Source: Hydrogenobacter thermophilus TK-6 | GTDB taxonomy: Bacteria; Aquificota; Aquificia; Aquificales; Aquificaceae | DNA length: 64,000 nucleotides | Direction of reading: 5' to 3' | Assembly: GCF_000010785.1 (NCBI RefSeq) | Contig: NC_013799.1 | Span: forward strand, 1,178,001-1,242,000 | In this document: positions 45,279-52,793 of the stretch, one piece after another | Numbering within the stretch: position 1 is the stretch's first letter | Layout of the letters: every line of letters starts with the position of its first letter | Notes under the pieces: model-generated | What the model was told of the DNA's origin: nothing | What the model saw: the letters and a program-made list of their open reading frames with translations, nothing else | The model's database searches: none | Position numbers and translations under genes: made by a program

Positions 45279-45945
45279 TGTTTTCTTCCCTCCTTAGCTT
45301 CTCGTAGGCGGATATTATGTATCCCAGGAAAGCGTTTTCTGGCTGCGCACCCACAAACTCCACAAGCCCTCTGTTTATCACTATCTTAGGCACACCCACC
45401 ACCTGAAACCTCTCCGCAAGGTCAGGGTTTTCGCTGGCATCCACCACCAGAGCCTTAATGTAGTCGCTGGCAATGGCAAAGTTCATGGCGGTTATTGCCG
45501 CAGATGGACAGTATCCACACGAGGTTGTAACAAATACCATAATTTCCAAAGGCTTATCTATGCTCTTTAACATCTCAACGGTCTTTTCTGAAAGTCTGGG
45601 TGCTCTCTTGGACACCTGCACTATACCCTGCACCAACGTACTAAACTCAAGACCCGCAGGCAGTCCTATGTATCTGATGCCGTAGTCCTTTTCACCCTCT
45701 ATAACTATGGTAGGCACCCTTTCAATAGCGTAAGCCTGCGCCACATCTCTTTCTATAAGCGGTGAATAAACCTCAAGCTCTATCTTTTCGGGTTCTATCT
45801 GTGAAACTTCCTTTAGTAGCTCTTCAGCTACCTGGCATGTTTCACATCCTATAGCCTGAGAGAAGAGTTTTAGCTTTACTTTGTTTTCAAGCTCTTTGGA
45901 GAGAATATCTCTTAGCTGTGATCTTACCTCAAGGCTGAGAAGCAT
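45265..45945 (-). CDS. Protein disulfide oxidoreductase with two thioredoxin folds
   Basis: A 226-residue PDO of the thermophile type, with two tandem thioredoxin/glutaredoxin folds. The N-terminal site is GCETCQVAEELL (C-x2-C near 33-36) and the C-terminal site is SCGYCPSAA (C-x2-C near 143-146), with cis-Pro segments ERVPTIV and VGVPKIV. PDOs form and isomerise disulfides in cytoplasmic proteins of hyperthermophiles. The ATG at 45945 has GGAGG eight bases upstream; an in-frame GTG two codons earlier is less likely. It lies behind a perfect palindrome. Confidence 0.9.
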   Translation of the reverse strand: MLLSLEVRSQLRDILSKELENKVKLKLFSQAIGCETCQVAEELLKEVSQIEPEKIELEVYSPLIERDVAQAYAIERVPTIVIEGEKDYGIRYIGLPAGLEFSTLVQGIVQVSKRAPRLSEKTVEMLKSIDKPLEIMVFVTTSCGYCPSAAITAMNFAIASDYIKALVVDASENPDLAERFQVVGVPKIVINRGLVEFVGAQPENAFLGYIISAYEKLRREENNGQA

Positions 45946-45956
45946 CTTCACACCTC

Positions 45957-45982
45957 CTTAAGAATATAATTATATTCTTAAG
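45957..45982 (-). promoter_or_regulatory. Perfect 26 bp palindrome, candidate operator of the disulfide oxidoreductase operon
   Basis: The half-site CTTAAGAATATAA is followed directly by its exact complement, with no spacer. It abuts the ribosome-binding site of the oxidoreductase gene and contains a TATAAT on the minus strand, so a bound dimer would block transcription start. The regulator is not identified; nothing next to it encodes one. Confidence 0.65.
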
Positions 45983-45986
45983 TACC

Positions 45987-46025
45987 TTAATGCAAGTGCC
46001 AACAAAAAAAGTATAATTGCATTAA
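45987..46025 (+). promoter_or_regulatory. Inverted repeat and -10 box before the methyltransferase operon
   Basis: TTAATGCAA (45987-45995) and TTGCATTAA (46017-46025) are perfect inverted 9-mers with centres 30 bases apart, close to three helical turns. Between them lies TATAAT (46012-46017) on the plus strand, facing the methyltransferase ATG at 46052. The layout suggests a repressor or activator pair around the promoter; no protein is known. Confidence 0.5.
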
Positions 46026-46051
46026 AATGATATTTGCAAGGAGGCGGGCGG

Positions 46052-46711
46052 ATGAACCAGTTGGAGGTTTTCAAAAGTCAAGAGGCGGACAGGTGGTTTG
46101 AGAGAAACAGAGAAAGCTTAAAACCCAAAGACGATGTTATAGTATGGCTTTTGGATACATACGGGCTTTTAAACGAAAAGAGTAGTGTGCTTGAAGTGGG
46201 TGCTTCCAACGGCTACAGACTTGCAAGACTGCATGAAAAGTATGCCTGCAGATGTGTAGCAGTAGAACCTTCCCAAAAAGCTGTTGAAGATGGAAAAAAG
46301 AGCTTTCCTTTTTTGGAGTTTTACCCAACTACCGCTGAGGAGATGGATTTCTCAGAAGAGTTTGACCTCATTATAGTAAATAGTGTATTTCATTGGATAG
46401 ACAGGAAGAATCTTTTTAAGGTTGTGGCAAACATAGATAAGGCTTTAAAGGAGGGTGGCGCATTGGTAATTGGTGACTTTCAGCTACCTGTGCTTTTGAA
46501 AAATCCTTACCATCATGTGCAGGAAGAGGTGTATACTTACAAACAGCCTTACAAAGAGATGTTTTTAAGCTCAGGACTTTACCTTGAACTTGCAAGTTTT
46601 TGTTATAACCATGATACTAAGGAGTTTAAGGAAATAAATCTGGCAAACCTCTTTTGCGTAAGCCTTTTAAGGAAACAGGAGCTTTATCTGAGACAGGATA
46701 AGGTATTATGA
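46052..46711 (+). CDS. SAM-dependent methyltransferase, surface-sugar operon
   Basis: A 219-residue class I methyltransferase with motif I VLEVGASNGYRLARL (about 45-59), an acidic residue in VAVEPSQKAVE and the IIVNSVFHWIDRKN segment (motif IV region). The N-terminus EVFKSQEADRWFERN is typical of methyltransferases in glycan clusters. The ATG at 46052 has AAGGAGG seven bases upstream. Its stop overlaps the SpsF-aminotransferase gene. The substrate, probably a sugar or sugar-nucleotide, is inferred only from context. Confidence 0.8.
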   Translation: MNQLEVFKSQEADRWFERNRESLKPKDDVIVWLLDTYGLLNEKSSVLEVGASNGYRLARLHEKYACRCVAVEPSQKAVEDGKKSFPFLEFYPTTAEEMDFSEEFDLIIVNSVFHWIDRKNLFKVVANIDKALKEGGALVIGDFQLPVLLKNPYHHVQEEVYTYKQPYKEMFLSSGLYLELASFCYNHDTKEFKEINLANLFCVSLLRKQELYLRQDKVL

Positions 46712-48744
46712 AGGTGGGGCTTGTAGTTCAGGCACGCAACGGTTCTACTCGCTTTCCTAAGAAGATGGTCTCAAACCTTAACGGTAAGAAGCTTTTAGAA
46801 TGGGTACTTCTCAGAGCTGGGAGGGCAAAAGCTCAAGAGAAGGTGGTGGCTACCTCAAACCTTTCACAGGACGATATCATAGAGGAAACAGCCAAAGCCT
46901 TAGGCTGGAAGGTTCTAAGAGGGGATCCCTTTGATGTGCTAAGCAGGTACGCAAGAGCGGTTAGAGATTTCGGACTTGATTATGTGATAAGAATAACTGG
47001 AGACTGTCCACTTGTAGACCCAAAACTTGTGGATTTTGCCCTTGAAAAGACCTTGCAGGAAGACTCTGACTATACGATGCTTGCGGGGATCATAGACGGT
47101 TTTGACGTGGAGGTGATAAGAGGTGAGTGGATATTGAAAGCGGACCTATCAGCCAGACTGCCATCCGAAAGGGAGCATGTTAGTCCCTACATAAGAAAAT
47201 CCCGAAAGGCTAAAAAGCTCTTCCTGAATTGTCATCAAGAGGACCTTTCTCAGATACACTTGAGCGTGGATTATCCAGAGGACCTTATGATTATAGAAAG
47301 ACTATTGAGAGAACTCGGAAGGGAGGATTTTACCTATGAGGATGTGGTAAAACTTATAAAGGAAAAACCCCATCTCTTAGAGAGAGATAAAAAGATAGTC
47401 CCCAACGAAGGATACCTGAGGTCTATACAAGAGGATAGGGAGTTTGTGAAAGGTCTTAAGGGTAAGTCTCTAAGGTTAGAAGAGAGTTTGAAGCATTTTG
47501 AAAAAACTAAAAAACTCATTCCCAACTGCTCACAAACCTTCAGCAAATCTTACCTGCAGTTCTCTGTGGGTGCAAGCCCCCTGTTTGTGGAGGAGGCAAA
47601 AGGAGTTTATCTGAAGGATCTGGACGGAAACACTTACATAGACTATACCATGGGACTTGGAGCCTGCATCCTCGGTTATTCCTTTGAACCTGTGGTCAGT
47701 CAGGTAAAAAAGCAGCTGGAGAAAGGTATTGTTTATACTCTACCCCACAGACTTGAGGCACAGCTTGCAGAGCTTTTAACTCACATAATACCCTGCGCGC
47801 AGATGGTCCGATTTGGTAAAAATGGTTCGGATGTTACCTCTGCAGCGGTCAGAGTTGCCAGGGCATACACAGGCAGAGATATGATAGCGTGCTGTGGATA
47901 CCATGGGTGGCAGGATTGGTACATAGGCACCACTACAAAGAGTATGGGCGTACCAGAGGCTGTTAAAAAACTCACCTTAACCTTTGAGTACAACAACCCG
48001 CAGAGTCTTGAGAGGCTCTTTGAGGAATATCCCCACCAAATAGCCTGCGTCATAATGGAACCTGTGGGCATAGAAGAACCCAAAGATAACTTTTTGCAAA
48101 AAGTTAGAGAAATTACCCACAAGCATGGCGCTTTACTGATATTTGATGAGGTAGTCACTGGCTTTAGATTCTCCCTTGGAGGTGCGCAGGATTACTTTGG
48201 AGTGGTGCCAGATCTTGCTTGCTTTGGCAAAGCGATGGGCAACGGCATGCCCATATCAGCATTAGTAGGAAGAGAGGATATTATGAAGCTTTTTGAAGAT
48301 GTCTTCTTCTCCTTCACCTTTGGTGGCGAAACTGCCAGCATAGCAAGCAGCATAGCAGTTATAAATTACATGAGAGAGAATGAAGTAATAGCTTACCTTT
48401 GGGAGAAGGGACAAAAGGTGAGGGAAGGCATACTAAAACTTGTAGAGGAAAAGGAACTTGAGGATGTGGTGAAAGTCAAAGGTTATCCTGTCAGATTCGT
48501 AGTTGATTTTGCAGGTGAGGATGGCTTAAAACTCAAGACTCTCTTTCAACAGGAATGTGCCAAAAGGGGTGTGCTTTTTAGTGGTTCCCACAACATAAGC
48601 TACTCTCACAGAGATGAGCATATAGAAGAAACCCTACGAGTATACGATCAGGTTCTGGACATACTCAAGTATGCCCTTGAGTATGATATGGTGGATGAGC
48701 TTCTGGAAGGTGAGGTTATAAAACCAGTTTTTAGAAAGCCGTGA
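46708..48744 (+). CDS. SpsF-like cytidylyltransferase fused to a class III (GSA-type) aminotransferase
   Basis: A 678-residue fusion. Residues 1-245 are a nucleotidyltransferase of the SpsF/CMP-sugar synthetase type (GLVVQARNGSTRFPKKM, VIRITGDCPLVDP, HVSPYIR). Residues 260-678 are a PLP aminotransferase like glutamate-1-semialdehyde aminomutase: LDGNTYIDYTMGLGA, FGKNGSDVTSAAVR, IFDEVVTGFR and the PLP lysine K508 in FGKAMGNGMP. It probably makes and activates an amino sugar rather than serving haem synthesis, since it sits with a PseG-like gene. ATGA overlaps tie it to both neighbours. Confidence 0.88.
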   Translation: MKVGLVVQARNGSTRFPKKMVSNLNGKKLLEWVLLRAGRAKAQEKVVATSNLSQDDIIEETAKALGWKVLRGDPFDVLSRYARAVRDFGLDYVIRITGDCPLVDPKLVDFALEKTLQEDSDYTMLAGIIDGFDVEVIRGEWILKADLSARLPSEREHVSPYIRKSRKAKKLFLNCHQEDLSQIHLSVDYPEDLMIIERLLRELGREDFTYEDVVKLIKEKPHLLERDKKIVPNEGYLRSIQEDREFVKGLKGKSLRLEESLKHFEKTKKLIPNCSQTFSKSYLQFSVGASPLFVEEAKGVYLKDLDGNTYIDYTMGLGACILGYSFEPVVSQVKKQLEKGIVYTLPHRLEAQLAELLTHIIPCAQMVRFGKNGSDVTSAAVRVARAYTGRDMIACCGYHGWQDWYIGTTTKSMGVPEAVKKLTLTFEYNNPQSLERLFEEYPHQIACVIMEPVGIEEPKDNFLQKVREITHKHGALLIFDEVVTGFRFSLGGAQDYFGVVPDLACFGKAMGNGMPISALVGREDIMKLFEDVFFSFTFGGETASIASSIAVINYMRENEVIAYLWEKGQKVREGILKLVEEKELEDVVKVKGYPVRFVVDFAGEDGLKLKTLFQQECAKRGVLFSGSHNISYSHRDEHIEETLRVYDQVLDILKYALEYDMVDELLEGEVIKPVFRKP

Positions 48745-49817
48745 TAAGGTTAAGGCTGATAAGAAAGGAAAAGTTAATCTGTCCAGAGTATCCGTGGGAG
48801 GGGGTGCATACATACCTGTATGGCTCGGTGATAAAGCTATCCACCGGCTACAGGATGTATTACCAGAGTTATTTGGACGGTATAGGTTTTTTTGTATGCC
48901 TTGCCGAATCTGAGGACGGCATTAATTGGAAAAAGCCCCTCATAAAACCTCTCAAAGAGGCGGTGCCTTATCTCTATCCTACTGTAGAAGTGGAGGGCAA
49001 AATATTAGACTTTTACCACAGCACCAAGTCTTTGGAATGTATGAGCAATGTGGTAGCAAACTATCACATCCATTCTGTCCTGCATAATCCAGAAGATGAA
49101 TACCCTTACAAACTCTTTGGATACACCCAAGAAGGCTACTGCGTAGCTTTTTCAAAGGACGGGATAAATTTTATCCAGTACGAGGCAAATCCAGTAATAC
49201 CCTTGCTCAAGTTTCCCAACAGAAAGACTAAAAAGGTCTGGTATAGCGATGTGGCGCCTGTTTTCTATGATAGAAAAAGAAGACTGTACAAAGCCATGGT
49301 GAAGACATACAAGATGGATGCTGAGGGAAGAACAAGAAGATGCGTTGGACTTTCTACATCTAAGGATTTTTTAAACTGGACAAAACCCAAAACCGTATGG
49401 ATACCTTCGCAGGAGGAAGATAAGCTTGCTCAGAAATTGGGCTTTAACTGGGCGGACTTTTACGGGCTTTGTCCTTTCAATTACAAAGATTACTACCTTG
49501 GCTTACTCTGGCTTTTCTTTATAGACTACGAGTTTGAAAGGGGAACGCACGAAGGTAAGATAGGACTATACTTAGCATACAGCAAAGACAGCTTACACTG
49601 GCAAAGACTCTCTGACGAACCTCTAATACCTTTAGAAGACTGGCATAATGGTATGATAACCACGGCAAATCAGCCCATCATTGAAGGAAACAGGCTAAAG
49701 ATATACTATTCTGGTGCCAACTTCACTCATGGATACGGAGAGTACGAAAAACCCTTTGATGAAAAAAAGCATAGAGCTTGCATAGGACTTGCGGAGTTTG
49801 AGATCCTTGAGGATTAA
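48741..49817 (+). CDS. Five-bladed beta-propeller glycosidase-like protein
   Basis: A 358-residue protein that resembles the GH43/GH32-type five-bladed propeller superfamily. Repeats of the type FFVCLAESEDGINWKKP, YCVAFSKDGINFIQYE, CVGLSTSKDFLNWTKP and LYLAYSKDSLHWQRL appear, each one propeller blade. Acidic residues in YSDVAPVF and the like could be catalytic, but the usual set is not certain. There is no signal peptide, so it acts in the cytoplasm. The GTG start overlaps the fusion gene's stop. A hydrolase or sugar-nucleotide-binding role in the operon's pathway is inference. Confidence 0.72.
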   Translation: MIRLRLIRKEKLICPEYPWEGVHTYLYGSVIKLSTGYRMYYQSYLDGIGFFVCLAESEDGINWKKPLIKPLKEAVPYLYPTVEVEGKILDFYHSTKSLECMSNVVANYHIHSVLHNPEDEYPYKLFGYTQEGYCVAFSKDGINFIQYEANPVIPLLKFPNRKTKKVWYSDVAPVFYDRKRRLYKAMVKTYKMDAEGRTRRCVGLSTSKDFLNWTKPKTVWIPSQEEDKLAQKLGFNWADFYGLCPFNYKDYYLGLLWLFFIDYEFERGTHEGKIGLYLAYSKDSLHWQRLSDEPLIPLEDWHNGMITTANQPIIEGNRLKIYYSGANFTHGYGEYEKPFDEKKHRACIGLAEFEILED

Positions 49818-50784
49818 GTTCTTCACCGAAGGAGGTAAAGGTATAGGATTTGGTCATTTGATGCGCTGTCTTTCTCTCTGTCAAGCTTTTGAAGAGGTCT
49901 CTGGCGAATGCTTATTTGTGATAAGAGGCACAGAGGAAGTAAGGACAGCATTGAATAGACCTCTAAAACTCCTTGACTGGCTTGAAGATATAGAGCTTTT
50001 TGAAAGGGAGCTAAAGGATGCACACCTTATAGTGATAGATTCCTATCTTGCAAAGCCTGAGCATTATGAGATATCGTGTAAAAAGGCAGGCAGAAATCTC
50101 TTTATTGATGACTTTGGGAGGATGGCGTATCCATGTGGCTATGTGCTAAATGGTAGCGTATACGCAAAGGACCTGAACTATCCCCAGAGGCGAGATGTTG
50201 TATATCTCTTAGGAAGTGAGTATACTCCCCTGCGAAGAGCTTTTTGGGAGGTGCAGCAGAAGGAGATAAGGGAAAAGGTAGAGAAGGTTCTCATAACCTT
50301 TGGAGGTGATGATTCCAAAGGTATGACAAGAAAGGTGGTTAATGCTCTTGAAAGGGAGTTTCCGTACTTGGAAAAGCTGGTAGTTGTTGGTTCAAGCTAT
50401 AAAAACAGAGAGGAGTTATACGCATTAGCTTCTGAGAAGGTAAAGATATACGAAAACCTACCTGCGGAAGGTATGAAAAACCTCATGTTGAAGGCAGATA
50501 TAGCCATAAGCGCAGGAGGACAGACTACTTACGAGCTTGCCGCAGTTGGTGTGCCTTCTGTATTGGTAGCAGTAGCGGATAATCAGCTTTTAAACTGCAA
50601 GAGTTGGCATAAGGAAGGCTTTGCTCTCTATGCAGGCTGGTGGGAAGATGAGAACATAGAAGAGATGGTTTTGGCAGCAGTTGAAAAACTTCTTAAGCAC
50701 CAACTCAGGCTTTTCTCCAGTACAGTTGGGAGAAGACTGGTGGATGGTCAGGGTGCAAGAAGGGTAGCCCATAAAATTAGTTAA
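49807..50784 (+). CDS. PseG-like UDP-sugar hydrolase
   Basis: A 325-residue GT-B-fold protein like PseG, which removes UDP from UDP-2,4-diacetamido-trideoxy-altropyranose during pseudaminic acid synthesis. The PseG/SpsG hallmark GKGIGFGHLMRCLSL (catalytic His near 16) is followed by DSYLAKPEHYE, FIDDFGRMAYPC, VLITFGGDDSKG and ISAGGQTTYELAAVGVP. The start is one of three in-frame TTG codons (49789, 49798, 49807); I favour 49807, ten bases inside the previous gene. Partner genes such as pseB, pseC or pseI are not in the window. Confidence 0.82.
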   Translation: MRIKFFTEGGKGIGFGHLMRCLSLCQAFEEVSGECLFVIRGTEEVRTALNRPLKLLDWLEDIELFERELKDAHLIVIDSYLAKPEHYEISCKKAGRNLFIDDFGRMAYPCGYVLNGSVYAKDLNYPQRRDVVYLLGSEYTPLRRAFWEVQQKEIREKVEKVLITFGGDDSKGMTRKVVNALEREFPYLEKLVVVGSSYKNREELYALASEKVKIYENLPAEGMKNLMLKADIAISAGGQTTYELAAVGVPSVLVAVADNQLLNCKSWHKEGFALYAGWWEDENIEEMVLAAVEKLLKHQLRLFSSTVGRRLVDGQGARRVAHKIS

Positions 50785-50824
50785 CATTCATCTACACTTT
50801 AACAAAAGACTTAAATTATTAAAT

Positions 50825-51394
50825 ATGGACAGGAAGGAGAAAATAGTTGAACTTATAAATCAGGGCTATGACAATGTAAAAGCTCTTTCACAATACTTTG
50901 GTGTTTCTCTCATGACTATTTACAGGGATGTGAGAGAGCTTGAAAAGGAGGGAAAGATAATAAGGAAGCACGGAGAGCTAAGATTGAGAACCCAAGAGGA
51001 TTTAAAGGAGGAGAAGATAGATACATGCGCTTACTGTACAAAGGCTGTGGATAGAAGACTTGAATTTATATATCACCTTAAAAACAGAAAGGTAAAAGCA
51101 TGCTGTGCTCACTGCGGTCTTTTGTTATACAAAGACATAAAGGAAGATGAGGTTGAGGCATGTATGACATGGGACTTTATAACAGGAAATCCCATAAGCT
51201 GCTACTCAGCTTGGTATGTAATAGGATCTTCTGCATTGCCCTGCTGTAGCCCCTCAGCCATAGCTTTTGCCAGCAGAGAGGATGCAGAAAAGTTTGCAAA
51301 GGGTTTTGGTGGTGTTGTAACGGACTTTGAGAAGGGTGTTGAGGGCATAAGGGAACTTATGAAAAGGGGACAGAGGGTGGATATAAAGCTATGA
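50825..51394 (+). CDS. DeoR-type helix-turn-helix fused to a NosL-like metal-binding domain
   Basis: A 189-residue fusion. Residues 1-55 are a DeoR-like winged helix (VKALSQYFGVSLMTIYRDVRELEKEGKIIR). The rest follows the NosL pattern: CAYCTKAV, CCAHCGLLLY, WDFITGNPISCYSAWYVIGSS, PCCSPSAIAFASREDAEKFAK. NosL proteins bind Cu(I) and deliver it to nitrous-oxide reductase. Here there is no lipobox, so the protein is cytoplasmic and may be a metal-responsive regulator. It lies in an operon with the next lipoprotein gene. Confidence 0.78.
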   Translation: MDRKEKIVELINQGYDNVKALSQYFGVSLMTIYRDVRELEKEGKIIRKHGELRLRTQEDLKEEKIDTCAYCTKAVDRRLEFIYHLKNRKVKACCAHCGLLLYKDIKEDEVEACMTWDFITGNPISCYSAWYVIGSSALPCCSPSAIAFASREDAEKFAKGFGGVVTDFEKGVEGIRELMKRGQRVDIKL

Positions 51395-51993
51395 AAAAGC
51401 TATTTTTATACACTTGTTTTATCTTATTTGCTGGATGCGCACCTGCTCCCAAGCTGCTTCCTCTGGAGGACGGACTTAAGGTAAACAGAGAAAACTTTAT
51501 GTCTGTATACGAAGGTGAACAAGTAAAGATACTTGTCAAAGCGCAGGCATGGAAGTATTCGCCCTCGGACCTCTCTTACTATGTCACGCCCCTGTACATG
51601 GAAGTGAAAAACCTATCACAGAAGAATATAAGTATAGATAGGCACGGTATATATCTTTTGGATGACAAAGGCAACCAATACAATGCCTTATCTCCCGGTG
51701 AAGTATCCTCCATGCTAAGCTACAGTGTGGGTTTTTCCCTTGGTATAGCATATTACTCCTCCCCCTACTGGTTTGGTTGGTATCCCTACTATCCTTACTA
51801 TCCACCCACCTATCCGGATATACTTAATTACGCCTTCGTATACGGCACAGTGGAGCCCAAAGCTACCCTCAAAGGTTTCCTTTACTTTCAAAAGCTTCCC
51901 AAGGAAATCAAAAACGTAACATTGAAGATAACATACAGAGTTAACGGAGAGACTAAAAGCGTGAGCTTTCCCTTTGAGGTAAAAAACAAGTAA
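51391..51993 (+). CDS. Hypothetical lipoprotein
   Basis: A 200-residue lipoprotein with a clear lipobox (FILFAGCAP, lipidated Cys near 16). The mature part is beta-rich: YVTPLYMEVKNLSQKNISI, an aromatic Tyr/Pro/Trp-rich stretch (YWFGWYPYYPYYPPTYP, about 129-145) and VTLKITYRVNGETKSVSFPF at the end. It looks like a DUF-type immunoglobulin-like fold for the envelope. No function is known. It is coupled by overlap to the HTH-NosL gene, so the regulator may control it. Confidence 0.7.
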   Translation: MKKLFLYTCFILFAGCAPAPKLLPLEDGLKVNRENFMSVYEGEQVKILVKAQAWKYSPSDLSYYVTPLYMEVKNLSQKNISIDRHGIYLLDDKGNQYNALSPGEVSSMLSYSVGFSLGIAYYSSPYWFGWYPYYPYYPPTYPDILNYAFVYGTVEPKATLKGFLYFQKLPKEIKNVTLKITYRVNGETKSVSFPFEVKNK

Positions 51994-51997
51994 CCTC

Positions 51998-52026
51998 TTG
52001 GAAAAATTCACTGGAGGGAGTATAAT
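51998..52026 (+). promoter_or_regulatory. Candidate promoter of the DsbC-like gene
   Basis: TTGGAA (51998-52003), 17 bases, then TATAAT (52021-52026), ending 20 bases before the ATG at 52047, with a GAGGAGGA ribosome site between. The -35 box is only 4/6 to consensus. Confidence 0.6.
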
Positions 52027-52046
52027 TTAGAGTGAGGAGGAAGATT

Positions 52047-52790
52047 ATGACAAAAAAGTTATGTATTCTGCTCTCGTCCACAGTTATTTTAGCTGTTTCA
52101 TCCTCATGCGGAGCGCCTTCCGCCAAATGTCCCAGCAAAGACGCTGTTAAAAATTCAGTGAAGGACCTCATACCACAGGACTTTACTGTGGAATCAGTCT
52201 CTGGAGTTAAAGAGATCAATGGACTGTGCGAAGTTGTTATTAAAGTAGGTGCGCAACCTCTGGTGTTTTATACCGATAGCACAGGTAATTATGTAGTGGC
52301 AGGCAACATCATAAGCCTGAAGGATAAGAAAAACTTAACCAGAGAAAGACAGCAGGAGTTTATGAAAGTATCCACAGACCAGCTTAAAGAGCTGGAAAAG
52401 CACGTAAACTTCACCTACGGGCAGGGCAAGAAGTTCATTTACTACATAACGGACCCAGACTGTCCCTTCTGTAAGAAAAGCGAACCCATAATAGAGGATT
52501 GGGCTAAAAAAGCAGGAGTGCAGATAAAAGTAATTCTCTTCCCTCTTCCTATACATCCACAAGCCTTTGGCAAATCTGTGGCTCTTGTGTGTGATAAGAA
52601 GGGATGGGAAGAACTGGTAAAGGGGTATGAGTCAAAAAATCAGTGCGATGAAGGTAAAAAGGCTATCACCGATAACCTTCAGTTTTTGAGTCAGCTAGGC
52701 GTAAATGGAACCCCTACCTTTGTGGGTATGAACGGCAAAATGCAATCGGGAGTACCTACGGAGGAGGACCTGAACAAGCTGATAAACTGA
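52047..52790 (+). CDS. DsbC/DsbG-like thiol:disulfide protein, lipoprotein
   Basis: A 247-residue envelope protein from the ATG at 52047 (GAGGAGGA upstream; an in-frame GTG five codons earlier is less likely). Its signal ends SSSCGAP, a lipobox. An N-terminal DsbC-type domain (about 25-110) precedes a thioredoxin fold with the active site DCPFCKKSEP (C-x2-C near 146-149) and the cis-Pro GTPTFVG. It would isomerise or reduce disulfides in periplasmic proteins or c-type cytochromes. A further Cys pair (LVCDKKG, NQCDEG) is typical of DsbC relatives. Confidence 0.85.
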   Translation: MTKKLCILLSSTVILAVSSSCGAPSAKCPSKDAVKNSVKDLIPQDFTVESVSGVKEINGLCEVVIKVGAQPLVFYTDSTGNYVVAGNIISLKDKKNLTRERQQEFMKVSTDQLKELEKHVNFTYGQGKKFIYYITDPDCPFCKKSEPIIEDWAKKAGVQIKVILFPLPIHPQAFGKSVALVCDKKGWEELVKGYESKNQCDEGKKAITDNLQFLSQLGVNGTPTFVGMNGKMQSGVPTEEDLNKLIN

Positions 52791-52793
52791 TGT

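Noticed and set aside
46708-48744. Calling the aminotransferase part hemL (glutamate-1-semialdehyde aminomutase)
   Set aside because: Fusion to a cytidylyltransferase and placement in a sugar operon with a PseG homologue argue for a sugar substrate.
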